This document shows, piece after piece, positions 1 to 8,228 of a stretch of DNA of 64,000 nt. Source of the DNA: Bifidobacterium choloepi (GTDB lineage Bacteria; Actinomycetota; Actinomycetes; Actinomycetales; Bifidobacteriaceae). The DNA lies in NCBI RefSeq assembly GCF_010667615.1, contig NZ_VYSG01000003.1:1-64000 (forward strand). The letters run 5' to 3'. The position numbers and the translations under genes are program-made. The notes beneath the pieces are model-generated. The model saw nothing but the letters and a program-made list of their open reading frames with translations, did no database searches and was not told where the DNA came from. Positions within the stretch are counted from its first letter, which is position 1. Each line of letters opens with the position of its first letter.

Positions 1-62
1 TAAGGCCTGGCACGGCGATGGTACTGCACCCGACAGGGTGTGGGAGAGTAGCACGCCGCCGC
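1..62 (+). rRNA. rrf: 5S ribosomal RNA, 3' end only
   Basis: The window opens inside a 5S rRNA gene. The stretch with GGTACTGCACCCGACAGGGT followed by GTGGGAGAGTAGCACGCCGC is the typical 3' half of actinobacterial 5S rRNA (loop E/helix IV and the closing helix I strand). The 5' half lies to the left of the window, so an rRNA operon ends here. The exact 3' end is set by analogy, not by a visible mate strand. Confidence 0.85.
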
Positions 63-81
63 AATCACACGTTGAAGAGTC

Positions 82-120
82 GACCCCGGTCGAGCCTGAC
101 GGCTCCCGGGGTCTTCTCGT
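82..120 (+). terminator. rRNA operon terminator
   Basis: The inverted repeat GACCCCGG (82-89) / CCGGGGTC (106-113) is followed by TTCTCGTATCTTC. It lies about 20 nt after the end of the 5S gene, where an rRNA operon terminator is expected. Confidence 0.75.
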
Positions 121-152
121 ATCTTCTGTCTTTGGCCGGTTTCCCGGTTGCC

Positions 153-203
153 GGGTCGCGAACCCGGGCCACCAGCCCGGCAGCTCCCTTTCAAGGAGCT
201 TCT
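153..203. repeat. Remnant of the GTCGCRAACCCG palindrome family plus AGCTCC hairpin
   Basis: GTCGCGAACCCGGGC at 155-169 matches the left arm of the palindrome family seen complete at 6882, 32246 and elsewhere. The short inverted repeat CCGGGC/GCCCGG closes it, but the outer right arm is missing. It is directly followed by a second hairpin, AGCTCC-TTTCA-GGAGCT (about 182-200). It may back up the rRNA terminator. Confidence 0.5.
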
Positions 204-229
204 TCTGGATGTTGAGCGGCGGAATTAGG

Positions 230-490
230 ATGGCGGCTATGCATTACTTCACGCCCAGACGCTGCGAATCGTCGAACAAGATCATGTACCACGACAAGGT
301 GCAGGCGTTGCGGGCGGCGGAGGATTCGAGGATCGAGCGCGGGACCGAGCTGTGGGTGTATCGTTGCGAATTCTGCGGCTGCTGGCACCTGACGCACCGC
401 GACCCGCAGCTCCATCTGCAGACGCAGTCGTTCCGCGGCGGCCGCAAGCCGACGAGCCGCAAGAAGGGATACAAGCCGCGTCAGCGGTGA
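230..490 (+). CDS. Small basic zinc-ribbon-like protein, function unknown
   Basis: An 86-residue, strongly basic protein. The middle shows YRCEFCGCWHLT, a Cys-x2-Cys plus Trp-His pair of the kind found in short zinc-ribbon proteins of Actinobacteria and phages. The C-terminal third is rich in Arg and Lys, which suggests nucleic-acid binding. I do not recognise a named family. ATG 230 was chosen because it begins the well-composed part of the frame; ATG 239, with AGGATGG just upstream, is equally possible. A longer in-frame extension back to 38 would run through the rRNA terminator and is unlikely. It stands alone between the rRNA operon and a convergent membrane-protein gene. Confidence 0.6.
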   Translation: MAAMHYFTPRRCESSNKIMYHDKVQALRAAEDSRIERGTELWVYRCEFCGCWHLTHRDPQLHLQTQSFRGGRKPTSRKKGYKPRQR

Positions 491-550
491 CAACAACCCT
501 CCAGGGGTCTCCTGTAGTTACGCTTTGATGCTCGCGACGGCGCGAGCGAG

Positions 551-566
551 GGCCCCTTTCGGGGCT
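551..566 (-). terminator. Short hairpin downstream of the 571-1116 gene
   Basis: A GGCCCC/GGGGCT stem with a TTTC loop begins 5 nt past the stop codon of the leftward gene. No U-tract follows on the minus strand, so termination would be weak or Rho-assisted. Confidence 0.35.
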
Positions 567-570
567 GGTG

Positions 571-1116
571 TCACTGGTTCATGTTCTCGAGCTCGGTATG
601 GCTGCTGACGACGGCCTTCTGGGCGATCTCGACGGCGCGAGTCAGGTTCTCGACGTTCTCGTTGTAGATTTCGAGGCGGCTGGCGTTGTCGAGCAGATCG
701 TTCGTCGTGGCCGTGGCCTGGCAGGCGGGGATGTCCGGCAGCGCATTGGCGCGCGTGAGCATGTCCTCGAGGTCGTTGAGCGTGTTCGGATCGGCGACGT
801 CGTCGGACGTGTAGGCCGACTCGGTCGCCGCGTCGTCGATGGCCTTCGTCAGCGCCGTCATCGAATCGTCGACGGCGGCGGCCTGCGTCTGGCACGTCGA
901 CAGCGCCGTCTCGTGCAGGTTGCTGCGGTAGTTCAGGCTCCTGACGACGGCCGTCGACGCGCAGACGGCGACGATCGCCGCGACGACGGCGGCGACGACA
1001 TGGCCGGTGTGCCGGACGTCGCGCGGCGCCTGGCCGGCGTCATTGTCCTTCGACGATTCGTCCGGTTCGGTCTGATCGACGGTGTCGGCGTGGTCGGTTG
1101 GATCGTTCGTGTTCAT
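571..1116 (-). CDS. Single-pass membrane protein, function unknown
   Basis: 181 residues. An acidic, Asp/Thr-rich N-terminus of about 36 residues is followed by one hydrophobic segment (about residues 39-60) and a mostly helical, polar outer domain of about 120 residues with two Cys (in LSTCQTQ and IPACQAT). The two Cys could form a disulfide outside the cell. The topology suggests a short cytoplasmic tail and an extracytoplasmic helical domain. The start has GAAGGGTGACC about 14 nt upstream. No enzyme motif is visible and I do not recognise the family. It is monocistronic and faces the LacI-type regulator gene across about 490 bp. Confidence 0.6.
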   Translation of the reverse strand: MNTNDPTDHADTVDQTEPDESSKDNDAGQAPRDVRHTGHVVAAVVAAIVAVCASTAVVRSLNYRSNLHETALSTCQTQAAAVDDSMTALTKAIDDAATESAYTSDDVADPNTLNDLEDMLTRANALPDIPACQATATTNDLLDNASRLEIYNENVENLTRAVEIAQKAVVSSHTELENMNQ

Positions 1117-1609
1117 CTGGTCGAAAGGTCACCCTTCTCGTGGCGACGGGCGCCACGGTCGCAGTCCCCCTGAATGCTCTGCTAGACAGATTACCGAAAT
1201 CTGCCGTCCATCGCGGGCAGCGGACGGAGTTTCCCGTCCGAGCCGACTATGCTACTCTCCGCCGTCCCCGTGTCCCGGGATGAACGTCGCCGAACCCCCG
1301 TCGCCGGGGAACTTAAGCAAATCGTTTTAGCATTTGAAACTCCAACGGTGTTCCGCGATCGGAACAGGAGTACTCTGGAATCATTGGCGGCCATCGCGGG
1401 CCAGTGCGGACGCGGGCGTCGCCGAAGGGCTTGGAAGGGTTGTCCACAACGCTTGTGGATGAATCGTGGCCGGCTGTCAGCGAACCATGCGGTCGATGGC
1501 CGACGATGACTACCGTACAGGACACGAACACCACTCACTCGACAGGCGGAACCACACGGCGCGCATCGACTCGTCGACGACAAGAGTCCCACCGGAAAGG
1601 AGCTCCACG
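1117..1609. other. Intergenic region with DnaA-box-like inverted pair
   Basis: No convincing gene. The stretch 1440-1460 contains TCCACAA-CGC-TTGTGGA, two inverted 8-of-9 matches to the DnaA box TTATCCACA. At 1315-1332 an AT-rich CGTTTTAGCA half-site resembles half of the operator at 3152-3169 and could serve autoregulation of the downstream regulator. Confidence 0.4.
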
Positions 1610-2893
1610 ATGGGTCATCGAATCACGCTGAGGGACGTGGCGACGGCCGCCAACGTCTCGGTGACGACGGCCTCGCTGATTCTCAATGGCAGGCCGGCCC
1701 GTGTCTCCCCGGACACCCGCCAGCGCATTCTCGACGTCGCCGAGCAGCTCAACTACGTGCCGAACCAGAACGCCCGCAGCCTCGTGACGAAGAAGTCGAT
1801 GCTGATCGCGCTGATCGTGCCGGACATCGAGAACCTGTTCTTCGCGTCGCTGTCGAAGCAGATCGAGGATTGCTGTGCCCGCGATGGCTACTCGCTGATC
1901 GTCGCGAATTCGGACGATTCGCGCGCCAGCGAGCACGACCTGATGACGAGGCTGTCCTCGCTCGGCGTCGACGGCATGCTGCTCATCGCGGCGCGCGAAT
2001 CGTACGACGACGTCGACGGCCTGCGCGAGGACGTCGACCGGATGAACTGCCCGGTCATGCTCGTCGACCGGCTGTTCGCCGAGCAGTGGTGCGACGGCGC
2101 CGGCCTCGACAACTACACCGGTGGCCGCCTGGCGGCCGACTGCCTGCTCGACGCCGGCCACACGCTGATCGGCTGCATCACCGGCGGCGACCAGCAGGGC
2201 AACGCGGCCGACCGCGTGCGCGGCTTCCTCGACGCGCTGCGCGAGCGCGACGTGCCGTTCGATCCGGCGCTCAAGGTGAGCGGCATGTACAAGTTCCGCA
2301 GCGGCTACGACGCCGCCGACCGGCTCATCGACGCCGGCGTGACCGGCGTGTTCTGCTGCAACGACCTGATCGCGGCCGGATTCATCCAGCGCGCGATGGA
2401 ACGCGGCCTGCAGGTGCCGCGCGACATCTCCGTCGTCGGCTACGACAACATCCTCGAGCGCTACGGGCTGTACCGGGACGTCACGACGGTCGACCAGCGC
2501 ATCGAGGAGCTGGCCGAACGGTGCTGGGAACACCTGCACGACCGGATCGAGGAGCAGCGGCGAAACTCCGGAAAGCGCAAGACAACGTCGTCGTCTTCGT
2601 CTTCGGCGGCGGTGACGTCGTCGGCGGCGGCGACTGTGCACGATTCGTCCCGCGGCGCGAGTGCGGGTGCGCACGCGGATGCCGACGGCCAGACGGCGAT
2701 GGCATCCGGTGCCCAGACGACGGGGCCATCGGATGACCATGGCGACGGTGCCGGAACGGCCGCGGACAATGCCGCCGGCAAGTCGGTGGCGGCGCTGCGC
2801 ACGGCGCAGGCCGACAAGCCGTGGCTGACCGACGCCGAGACAATCCTGCTCGAGCCGCACCTGATCGTGCGCTCGACGGTCGCCGAACGGTAG
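1610..2893 (+). CDS. LacI-family transcriptional regulator, probably of the adjacent ribonucleoside/ribose genes
   Basis: 427 residues. The LacI-type helix-turn-helix covers about residues 5-52 (TLRDVATAANVSVTTASLIL) with the hinge after it. The periplasmic-binding-protein-like effector domain follows from about residue 63 (LIALIVPDIENLFF). The start is ATG 1610, with AAAGGAG 8 nt upstream; an earlier in-frame start at 1466 lacks a site. Unusually, about 90 low-complexity residues rich in Ser, Ala, Gly and Asp (about 318-409) interrupt the domain just before its last strand, ILLEPHLIVRSTV. The usual length of the family is 330-350. Its neighbours, a nucleoside hydrolase and a ribokinase, suggest it senses ribose or a ribonucleoside; this is inferred from context. 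Confidence 0.85.
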   Translation: MGHRITLRDVATAANVSVTTASLILNGRPARVSPDTRQRILDVAEQLNYVPNQNARSLVTKKSMLIALIVPDIENLFFASLSKQIEDCCARDGYSLIVANSDDSRASEHDLMTRLSSLGVDGMLLIAARESYDDVDGLREDVDRMNCPVMLVDRLFAEQWCDGAGLDNYTGGRLAADCLLDAGHTLIGCITGGDQQGNAADRVRGFLDALRERDVPFDPALKVSGMYKFRSGYDAADRLIDAGVTGVFCCNDLIAAGFIQRAMERGLQVPRDISVVGYDNILERYGLYRDVTTVDQRIEELAERCWEHLHDRIEEQRRNSGKRKTTSSSSSSAAVTSSAAATVHDSSRGASAGAHADADGQTAMASGAQTTGPSDDHGDGAGTAADNAAGKSVAALRTAQADKPWLTDAETILLEPHLIVRSTVAER

Positions 2894-3113
2894 CGCTGGC
2901 GCCCGCGGAAATGGCGGGCCGACTCGTGAACCGCGAACTGCCGTCGCGTGGCGCCGGCGCCCGCTGGAATAACGCGGAATAATGGAATAACGACACAACG
3001 GAATAGCGGTCGGCGGCCACGCAACGGGGAGCGCCGATGGCCGCCGCTTTCGTCCGGTTCGCTCCGGTCCCGGCAACGCCGCCGGGAGCCGCGCCGGACG
3101 CGACACACCATGA
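2894..3113. other. Intergenic stretch with GGAATAA short repeats
   Basis: Between the regulator and the promoter of the nucleoside hydrolase. GGAATAACG-like units recur at about 2966-3005. No gene or clear terminator is visible. Confidence 0.4.
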
Positions 3114-3142
3114 TTGACTTTTTTCTGTGAGCAATTTAATAT
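3114..3142 (+). promoter_or_regulatory. Sigma-70-type promoter of the nucleoside hydrolase gene
   Basis: TTGACT (3114-3119) and TAATAT (3137-3142) are separated by exactly 17 nt, a near-consensus housekeeping promoter. Transcription would start near 3149, right at the operator palindrome, leaving a leader of about 140 nt. Confidence 0.75.
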
Positions 3143-3151
3143 GGCAATGTC

Positions 3152-3169
3152 TGATAAAACGTTTTATCA
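3152..3169. promoter_or_regulatory. Perfect 18-bp LacI-type operator
   Basis: TGATAAAACGTTTTATCA is a perfect palindrome centred on CG, as is typical for LacI-family operators. It begins 9 bp after the -10 box, so a bound repressor would block transcription initiation. The regulator encoded just upstream (1610-2893) is the natural candidate. Confidence 0.8.
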
Positions 3170-3288
3170 AACTTGCCTCGGTTGCAAACGGGGCAAGCGA
3201 GTCAACGGAGACATCTCAGTCACGACGGCAGGCCGTTCGATACGGGCCTGGACGACGGGGCGATTGAAAAATCATAAGGAAGGCAGCC

Positions 3289-4245
3289 ATGAAGAAGCTC
3301 ATTCTTGATCTGGATACCGGCGTCGACGACACCCTGGCCATCTGCTACGCGCTGGGCAGCCCGGAAGTCGAACTGATCGGCATCACCGGCACCTACGGCA
3401 ACGTCCTGACGAAGCAGGGCGTGCGCAACGCGCTGGCCATCACCGACATGCTCGGTCACCCGGAGGTCAAGGTCTACGAAGGCCTGGCCCACTCCAGCAC
3501 CACCGACGACTTCTCCGTCCTGCCGATTTCCGCGTTCATCCACGGCGACAACGGCATCGGCGATGTCGAGATCGAGGATTCCGAGCGCGTGGCCGAGGAC
3601 GTCCCGGCCGTCGACTTCATCATCGACTCCGTCAAGAAGTATGGCAAGGACCTCATCTACGTGCCGACCGGCCCGCAGACCAACCTGGCCGCCGCGATCA
3701 AGAAGGCCCCGGAAATCGTCGACGAGATCGGCGGCGTGGTCCTGATGGGCGGTGCGCTGACCGTCCCGGGCAACGTCTCCGCCTGCGCCGAGGCGAACAT
3801 CTCGCAGGATCCGGAAGCCGCGGACTTCGTGTTCCGCTCCGGCATCCCGGCGACGATGGTCGGCCTGGACGTCACGCTGCAGACGCTGCTGACGTACAAG
3901 GACACCGCCGTCTGGCGCGAGAAGGGTACGTACGCGGCCGGCAAGATCGCCGACATCACCGACTACTACATCAAGGCCTACGAGACGACCGCCCCGACGC
4001 TGCACGGCTGCGGCCTGCACGACCCGCTGGCCGTTGCCGTTGCCGTTGATCCGACGCTGGTCACCTGCCTCGACATCAACATGAAGGTCGACACCGAGGC
4101 GCCGACCCGCGGCCGCACGATCGGCGACACCGACCGCCTCAACGACCCGGTCAAGACGATGAAGGTCGCCGTCGGCGTCGACGTCCCGCGCTTCCTTGAC
4201 GAGTTCATGACGCGCATCGGCAACCTCGTTGCCGCCGCGAAGTGA
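3289..4245 (+). CDS. Ribonucleoside hydrolase (inosine-uridine preferring nucleoside hydrolase family)
   Basis: 318 residues, the normal family length. It hydrolyses the N-glycosidic bond of ribonucleosides, giving base and ribose in the cytoplasm. The N-terminal calcium/ribose-binding signature DLDTGVDD occupies residues 7-14 (Asp7, Asp9, Asp13, Asp14). The C-terminal HGCGLHDPLAV (His239, His244, Asp245) matches the family's base-protonating and metal-binding region. Base preference (purine, pyrimidine or both) cannot be read from sequence. ATG 3289 is preceded by AAGGAAGG. With the downstream ribokinase it forms a route from nucleoside to ribose 5-phosphate, under a LacI-type promoter/operator at 3114-3169. 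Confidence 0.9.
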   Translation: MKKLILDLDTGVDDTLAICYALGSPEVELIGITGTYGNVLTKQGVRNALAITDMLGHPEVKVYEGLAHSSTTDDFSVLPISAFIHGDNGIGDVEIEDSERVAEDVPAVDFIIDSVKKYGKDLIYVPTGPQTNLAAAIKKAPEIVDEIGGVVLMGGALTVPGNVSACAEANISQDPEAADFVFRSGIPATMVGLDVTLQTLLTYKDTAVWREKGTYAAGKIADITDYYIKAYETTAPTLHGCGLHDPLAVAVAVDPTLVTCLDINMKVDTEAPTRGRTIGDTDRLNDPVKTMKVAVGVDVPRFLDEFMTRIGNLVAAAK

Positions 4246-4599
4246 ATCGTTCCGGAATCGTCGCATAATTCAATATTTTTCTCCTGAAATTCCATGGCCG
4301 CCGGCGCCGTCGCGTGCTGCAACCACCGGCCCGGCGGCGGTCATGACCCACATAACCGAATACGTAACTTTCCTTCCTCATCTCCGTCGCGGCAGCGCAT
4401 GCCGCGGCCCGCGGCCCGATCGGCTGCGGACGGCGGTCCGGCCTGGCCGGGTGTCGCGACGGGATTCTTCCTTCCGGCAGCTTGATCACCGGTCGGGAGA
4501 ATCGCAATAATTTATTCTTTTTCGAACGATTCGATCCGTGAGAAAAGCTCCCGCGGCACTCGTCAGCCCGCCCGACGGACGGTAACGAAAGGAACCATC
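4246..4599 (+). promoter_or_regulatory. Intergenic region with probable ribokinase promoter
   Basis: 354 bp without a gene. A plausible promoter is TTGATC (4482-4487), 18 nt, then AATAAT (4506-4511), so the kinase may have its own transcript. The perfect 18-bp operator is not repeated here. Three copies of the GAATCGT/ACGATTC heptamer occur (4243, 4254, 4525). Confidence 0.45.
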
Positions 4600-5583
4600 A
4601 TGACCAACAAGACTCCGCTTGCGGCTCTTGACACGATTTACGGCACCGTCTCCGTCGTCGGCTCGATGAACGCCGACTACACCGTGACCACCGAGCGCCT
4701 GCCGAAGCCCGGCGAGACCGTCAACGGCGGTCCGCTGCAGGTGCTGCCCGGCGGCAAGTCCGGCAACCAGGCCGCCGCCGCGGCGCGCATCGGCGCCAAG
4801 GTGATGATGTTCGGCGCCGTCGGCTCCGATGGCAACGCCGACTTCCTGCTCGACCAGCTCAACGACGCCGGCGTCAACACGTCGCACGTGCGCAAGGTCC
4901 TCGGCCCCTCCGGCACGACGGTCATCACCGTCGACGCCGCCGGCGAGAACGCCATCGTCTACTCGCCGGGCTCCAATGCCCACGTGACCGTCGACTACGT
5001 CGAGTCCGAGAAGAAGGCGCTGACGAGCTCGAAGGTGCTCGGCCTGTGCCTCGAGAGCCCGATCGAGACCGTCACGGCCGCGGCGAAGATGTGCCACGAG
5101 GCCGGCGTCAAGGTCCTGCTCAACAACTCGCCGTTCCGCGCCACGCTCCCCGCCGAACTCGTCGAGAACTCCGACATCCTGCTCGTCAACGAGCACGAGA
5201 TGGCGCAGCTGCTCGGCATCGACGAGCCGGAGAACGACGACTGGGCTTCCTTCGACTGGAACTTCGTGCTCCAGAAGATGCAGGAGTTCGGCTACGACCA
5301 GGCGATCGTCACGCTTGGCGGCGACGGCTCCGTCGTCCTCGACGCGACCGATGCCGACCGTCCGATCCACCGCGTCTGCCCGGTCCGCGTGCACGCCGTC
5401 GACACGACCGGCTGCGGCGACTCGTTCATGGGCACCGTGCTGGCCTGCCTCGCCTCCGACATGAAGCTCGGCGAGGCCGCCGAACTCGCCTCCTACGTCT
5501 CCGCCTACGCCGCCACCTCCTACGGCGCGCAAGCCTCCTACGGCAACGCCGCGCAGATTCGCGAGGCCTTCGAGGACAAGTGA
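4600..5583 (+). CDS. rbsK: Ribokinase (PfkB family)
   Basis: 327 residues; phosphorylates ribose at O5 with ATP. Seen in order: the N-terminal GSMNADYT substrate-binding segment, the PfkB signature LPGGKSGNQAAAAARIG (residues about 50-66) and the C-terminal signature DTTGCGDS (268-275). Asp274 is the expected catalytic base. The usual Ala/Gly at residue 272 is Cys here, a mild deviation. ATG 4600 has AAAGGAACC upstream. Together with the nucleoside hydrolase it feeds ribose into the pentose phosphate pathway, and the next gene (prs) uses ribose 5-phosphate. Another PfkB sugar or nucleoside kinase specificity cannot be excluded. Confidence 0.88.
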   Translation: MTNKTPLAALDTIYGTVSVVGSMNADYTVTTERLPKPGETVNGGPLQVLPGGKSGNQAAAAARIGAKVMMFGAVGSDGNADFLLDQLNDAGVNTSHVRKVLGPSGTTVITVDAAGENAIVYSPGSNAHVTVDYVESEKKALTSSKVLGLCLESPIETVTAAAKMCHEAGVKVLLNNSPFRATLPAELVENSDILLVNEHEMAQLLGIDEPENDDWASFDWNFVLQKMQEFGYDQAIVTLGGDGSVVLDATDADRPIHRVCPVRVHAVDTTGCGDSFMGTVLACLASDMKLGEAAELASYVSAYAATSYGAQASYGNAAQIREAFEDK

Positions 5584-5706
5584 TCGATGCCGGTCGCGAT
5601 GGCGACCGGACCCAATAACTAGACGTCTCCCGGACCTGCGGCCGCTGATGATCGATAGGCGGCCGGTTCACCTGGATCGGGATCCTGAGTAAGTGATCAG
5701 AGCTGG

Positions 5707-5740
5707 AACGGGATTGCGCCTGCGTGCGCGGTCCCGTTTC
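5707..5740 (+). terminator. Terminator after ribokinase
   Basis: AACGGGA (5707-5713) and TCCCGTT (5732-5738) pair with an inner GCGC/GCGC extension, followed by TCAGTGC. It lies about 125 bp after the rbsK stop and separates rbsK from prs. Confidence 0.55.
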
Positions 5741-5843
5741 AGTGCATTGTAGGGCCGATACGCCGAACCGGGCCTTCCGGCTATACGGGGTGATTGGTAG
5801 TATGGTGCTGTTCCGCGTATCTTCCACAGTTGGGAAATGATTT

Positions 5844-6857
5844 ATGTCTGCAATCCTCGAAGGCACTCCTGATAAACGACTCGCCCTGGTGACCGGCAGG
5901 GCCTATCCGGAGCAGGCCGAAGAGACGGCGAAATTCCTCGGCACCAATGTCCTCGAAACGACGGCCTACGACTTTGCCAACGGCGAGATGTACGTGAGGT
6001 TCACCGAGCCGGTGCGCGGTGCCGACATCTTCATCATGCAGGCGCACACGCAGCCGATCAACAAGTGGATCATGGAGCAGCTCATCATGATCGACGCCGC
6101 CAAGCGCGCGTCGGCCCGCTCGATCACCGTCGTCGCCCCGTTCCTCGGCTACTCGCGCCAGGACAAGAAGCACCAGGGCCGCGAACCGATCACGGCGCGC
6201 CTGATCTTCAACCTGTTCCGCACGGCCGGCGCCGACCGCGTCATCACCGTCGACCTGCACGCCGCGCAGGAGCAGGGCTTCTTCAACGGCCCGGTCGACC
6301 ACCTGACGGCCATGCCGGTGCTGCTCGACTACATGCGCGGCCGCCTGCCGCTCGAGAACACGACGATCGTGTCCCCGGACGCCGGCCGCATCAAGGTTTC
6401 CGAACAGTGGGCGGCCAAGCTTGGCGGCCTGCCGCTCGCGTTCATCCACAAGACCCGCGACACCACCCGTCCGAACCACGCCGAGGCCCACGGCATCATC
6501 GGCGACGTCAGCGGCCGCGACTGCGTCGTCATCGACGACATGATCGACACCGCCGGCACGATCTGCGAGGCCGTCCGCACGCTGTACTCGAAGGGCGCGC
6601 AGACCGTCACGCTCGTCGCCACGCACGGCCTGCTGTCCGGCCCGGCCGTCGAGCGCCTCAAGGACTGCGGCGCCAAGGAAATCGTGCTGATGGACACCGT
6701 CCCGATCCCGGAGGAGAAGCGCCTGCCGAACATGACGGTGCTCTCGGCCGCGCCACTGCTGGCCGCAGGCATCCGCTCCGTCTTCGAGTCGCGCTCTGTC
6801 ACGACGCTGCTCAACGGGCTGCCCGAAGACCTGCGCACCCGCAACATCTACGCGTGA
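5844..6857 (+). CDS. prs: Ribose-phosphate pyrophosphokinase (PRPP synthetase, class I)
   Basis: 337 residues. It makes phosphoribosyl pyrophosphate from ribose 5-phosphate and ATP for nucleotide, His and Trp synthesis. Visible signatures: the catalytic flexible-loop region RQDKKHQGREPITARLI, the divalent-metal/PRPP motif DLHAAQEQGFF and the PRPP-binding loop CVVIDDMIDTAGT. ATG 5844 is the only sensible start. The upstream sequence GGGAAATG is a weak ribosome site. The gene is probably monocistronic, with its own terminator at 6882-6928. Confidence 0.96.
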   Translation: MSAILEGTPDKRLALVTGRAYPEQAEETAKFLGTNVLETTAYDFANGEMYVRFTEPVRGADIFIMQAHTQPINKWIMEQLIMIDAAKRASARSITVVAPFLGYSRQDKKHQGREPITARLIFNLFRTAGADRVITVDLHAAQEQGFFNGPVDHLTAMPVLLDYMRGRLPLENTTIVSPDAGRIKVSEQWAAKLGGLPLAFIHKTRDTTRPNHAEAHGIIGDVSGRDCVVIDDMIDTAGTICEAVRTLYSKGAQTVTLVATHGLLSGPAVERLKDCGAKEIVLMDTVPIPEEKRLPNMTVLSAAPLLAAGIRSVFESRSVTTLLNGLPEDLRTRNIYA

Positions 6858-6881
6858 ATCGTTCCGGCCTCCGGCTGAAGT

Positions 6882-6928
6882 TTTGATGTCGCAAACCCGG
6901 GCTAGCAGCCCGGGTTTGCGACATCAAA
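6882..6928 (+). terminator. Perfect 22-bp-stem palindrome after prs
   Basis: Two exactly complementary 22-nt arms (6882-6903 and 6907-6928) surround a 3-nt loop AGC. The arm core is GATGTCGCAAACCCGGGCT. It is the best member of the palindrome family listed under findings. Placed 24 nt after the prs stop, it very likely terminates transcription despite the lack of a long U-tract. Confidence 0.8.
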
Positions 6929-7070
6929 CTATATGTGCCGGACGTCGTCCGGTGCTGGTACGCTTGAGAATTTGTGTGGGCTCTCGGCGCGGGAATCGTG
7001 CCAAGTCCACGTTGCAAACACACTCCTGTCGCGGAAGGACCGCGACCTGCTAGTCCAAAGGAGGTGGGTG
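6929..7070 (+). promoter_or_regulatory. Leader of the S6-SSB-S18-L9 operon
   Basis: About 140 nt precede rpsF. A hairpin GTCGCGG-AAGGA-CCGCGAC (7028-7046) sits just upstream of the very strong ribosome site AAAGGAGGTGGG. A second palindrome CCGGACG-T-CGTCCGG lies at about 6939-6953. Feedback by the S6:S18 complex is known for this operon in other bacteria. Whether this hairpin is that site is not shown by sequence alone. Confidence 0.4.
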
Positions 7071-7358
7071 ATGTCTGCACACAAGTATGAACTGATGTTC
7101 ATCGCCAATCCTGAAATGGATGAGAACGGTCTGAAGAAGCTGACCGACCAGTACATGGAAATCGTCACCAAGGAAGGCGGTTCCGTCGAGAACATCGATA
7201 TCTGGGGCCGTCGCAAGCTGGCCTACGAGATCGACGGCAAGACCGAGGGCAACTACGTCGTCGTGACGTACACCGCCGAGCCGGCCGATTCCGACGAGCT
7301 CGATCGTCTGCTCAACCTGAACGAGAACATCGTTCGCACCAAGATTCTTCGCAAGTAA
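7071..7358 (+). CDS. rpsF: 30S ribosomal protein S6
   Basis: 95 residues, the normal length. It begins MSAHKYELMFIANPEMDE and contains the family segment IWGRRKLAYEIDGKTEGNYV. It binds 16S rRNA together with S18, which is encoded two genes downstream. ATG 7071 was chosen over in-frame upstream codons because AAAGGAGGTGGG lies 6-8 nt ahead and the protein then matches the usual S6 N-terminus. First gene of the conserved rpsF-ssb-rpsR-rplI operon. Confidence 0.97.
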   Translation: MSAHKYELMFIANPEMDENGLKKLTDQYMEIVTKEGGSVENIDIWGRRKLAYEIDGKTEGNYVVVTYTAEPADSDELDRLLNLNENIVRTKILRK

Positions 7359-7450
7359 TCGTTTCGATTATTTCGCACGATTCTTCCGACTCTACCCATC
7401 CGAATCATTATCATTTCCGAAACCGGTAACGAACTTACGTAAGGAGCGTC

Positions 7451-8110
7451 ATGGCAGGCGATACCGTCATTACCGTCGTGGGAAACCTCACTGCTGATCC
7501 GGAACTGCGCACGACTGGAAGCGGCTCGACTCTGGCGAGCTTCACGATTGCCTCCACGCCGCGCAGCTTCAACCGCAACACCAACCAGTGGGAGGACGGC
7601 CAGGCGCTGTTCCTCCGCTGCACCGCCTGGCGAGACCTGGCCGAGCACTGCGCCAAGTCGCTGTCGAAGGGCATGCGCGTCATCGCGCAGGGCCGTCTGC
7701 AGCAGCGCAGCTACCAGGCCCAGGACGGATCCAACCGTTCCGTCATCGAGATGCAGATCGACGAGATCGGCCCCTCGCTGCGATACGCGACGGCCGACGT
7801 GCACCGTCAGTCCTCGAGCGGCGGATTCCAGGGCCGCAACAGCGGCGGATTTCAGGGCGGCAACGCTGGCAACGGTGGCTACAGCGGCGGCGGATACGCC
7901 GGCAACTCCGGTAACGGAGGCTACTCCGGCGGATCGTCGTACAGCGGCGGATCGAACTACTCCGGTGGCAACCAGGGCGGTTTCTCCAACAACGGTGGCC
8001 AGTCGGCCCCGGCCGCGGATCCGTGGAGCTCGCAGGACACCGGCTCGACCGGATCGTTCGGCACGTTCGGCGCCACCGAGTTCGGCGGCGGCGACGAGCC
8101 CGAGTTCTGA
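7451..8110 (+). CDS. ssb: Single-stranded DNA-binding protein
   Basis: 219 residues. The N-terminal OB fold (about residues 1-115) begins [20 protein letters not shown]. It is followed by a flexible linker of roughly 90 residues made almost only of Gly, Ser, Asn, Tyr and Gln. The acidic tip GGGDEPEF recruits partner proteins. This is the usual actinobacterial SSB plan. AAGGAGCGTC precedes ATG 7451. It is placed between the S6 and S18 genes, as in most bacteria. Confidence 0.96.
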   Translation: MAGDTVITVVGNLTADPELRTTGSGSTLASFTIASTPRSFNRNTNQWEDGQALFLRCTAWRDLAEHCAKSLSKGMRVIAQGRLQQRSYQAQDGSNRSVIEMQIDEIGPSLRYATADVHRQSSSGGFQGRNSGGFQGGNAGNGGYSGGGYAGNSGNGGYSGGSSYSGGSNYSGGNQGGFSNNGGQSAPAADPWSSQDTGSTGSFGTFGATEFGGGDEPEF

Positions 8111-8154
8111 CCGGACGCCGTCGTTCCGTTCCGAACCGCTTCGGATTGTTTTCG

Positions 8155-8174
8155 CTTCCGGCCGGAGCCGGAAG
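8155..8174 (+). terminator. Hairpin between ssb and rpsR (possible attenuator)
   Basis: CTTCCGGC-CGGA-GCCGGAAG is a perfect 8-bp stem with a 4-nt loop, with no U-run after it. It could act as an attenuator or RNA-processing site that sets S18/L9 output relative to SSB. Confidence 0.4.
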
Positions 8175-8228
8175 AATCGTTCACATTGAATAATTCAGAC
8201 AGTTTGTAATCCAAAGGAGACACATAAG

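Noticed and set aside
38..229. N-terminal extension of the zinc-ribbon protein frame to 38
   Set aside because: It would cover the 5S rRNA end, its terminator and palindromes, and the translated part is unlike protein.
1440..1460. Replication origin
   Set aside because: Only two DnaA-like boxes, no dnaA/dnaN/rnpA/rpmH neighbours and no AT-rich unwinding region.
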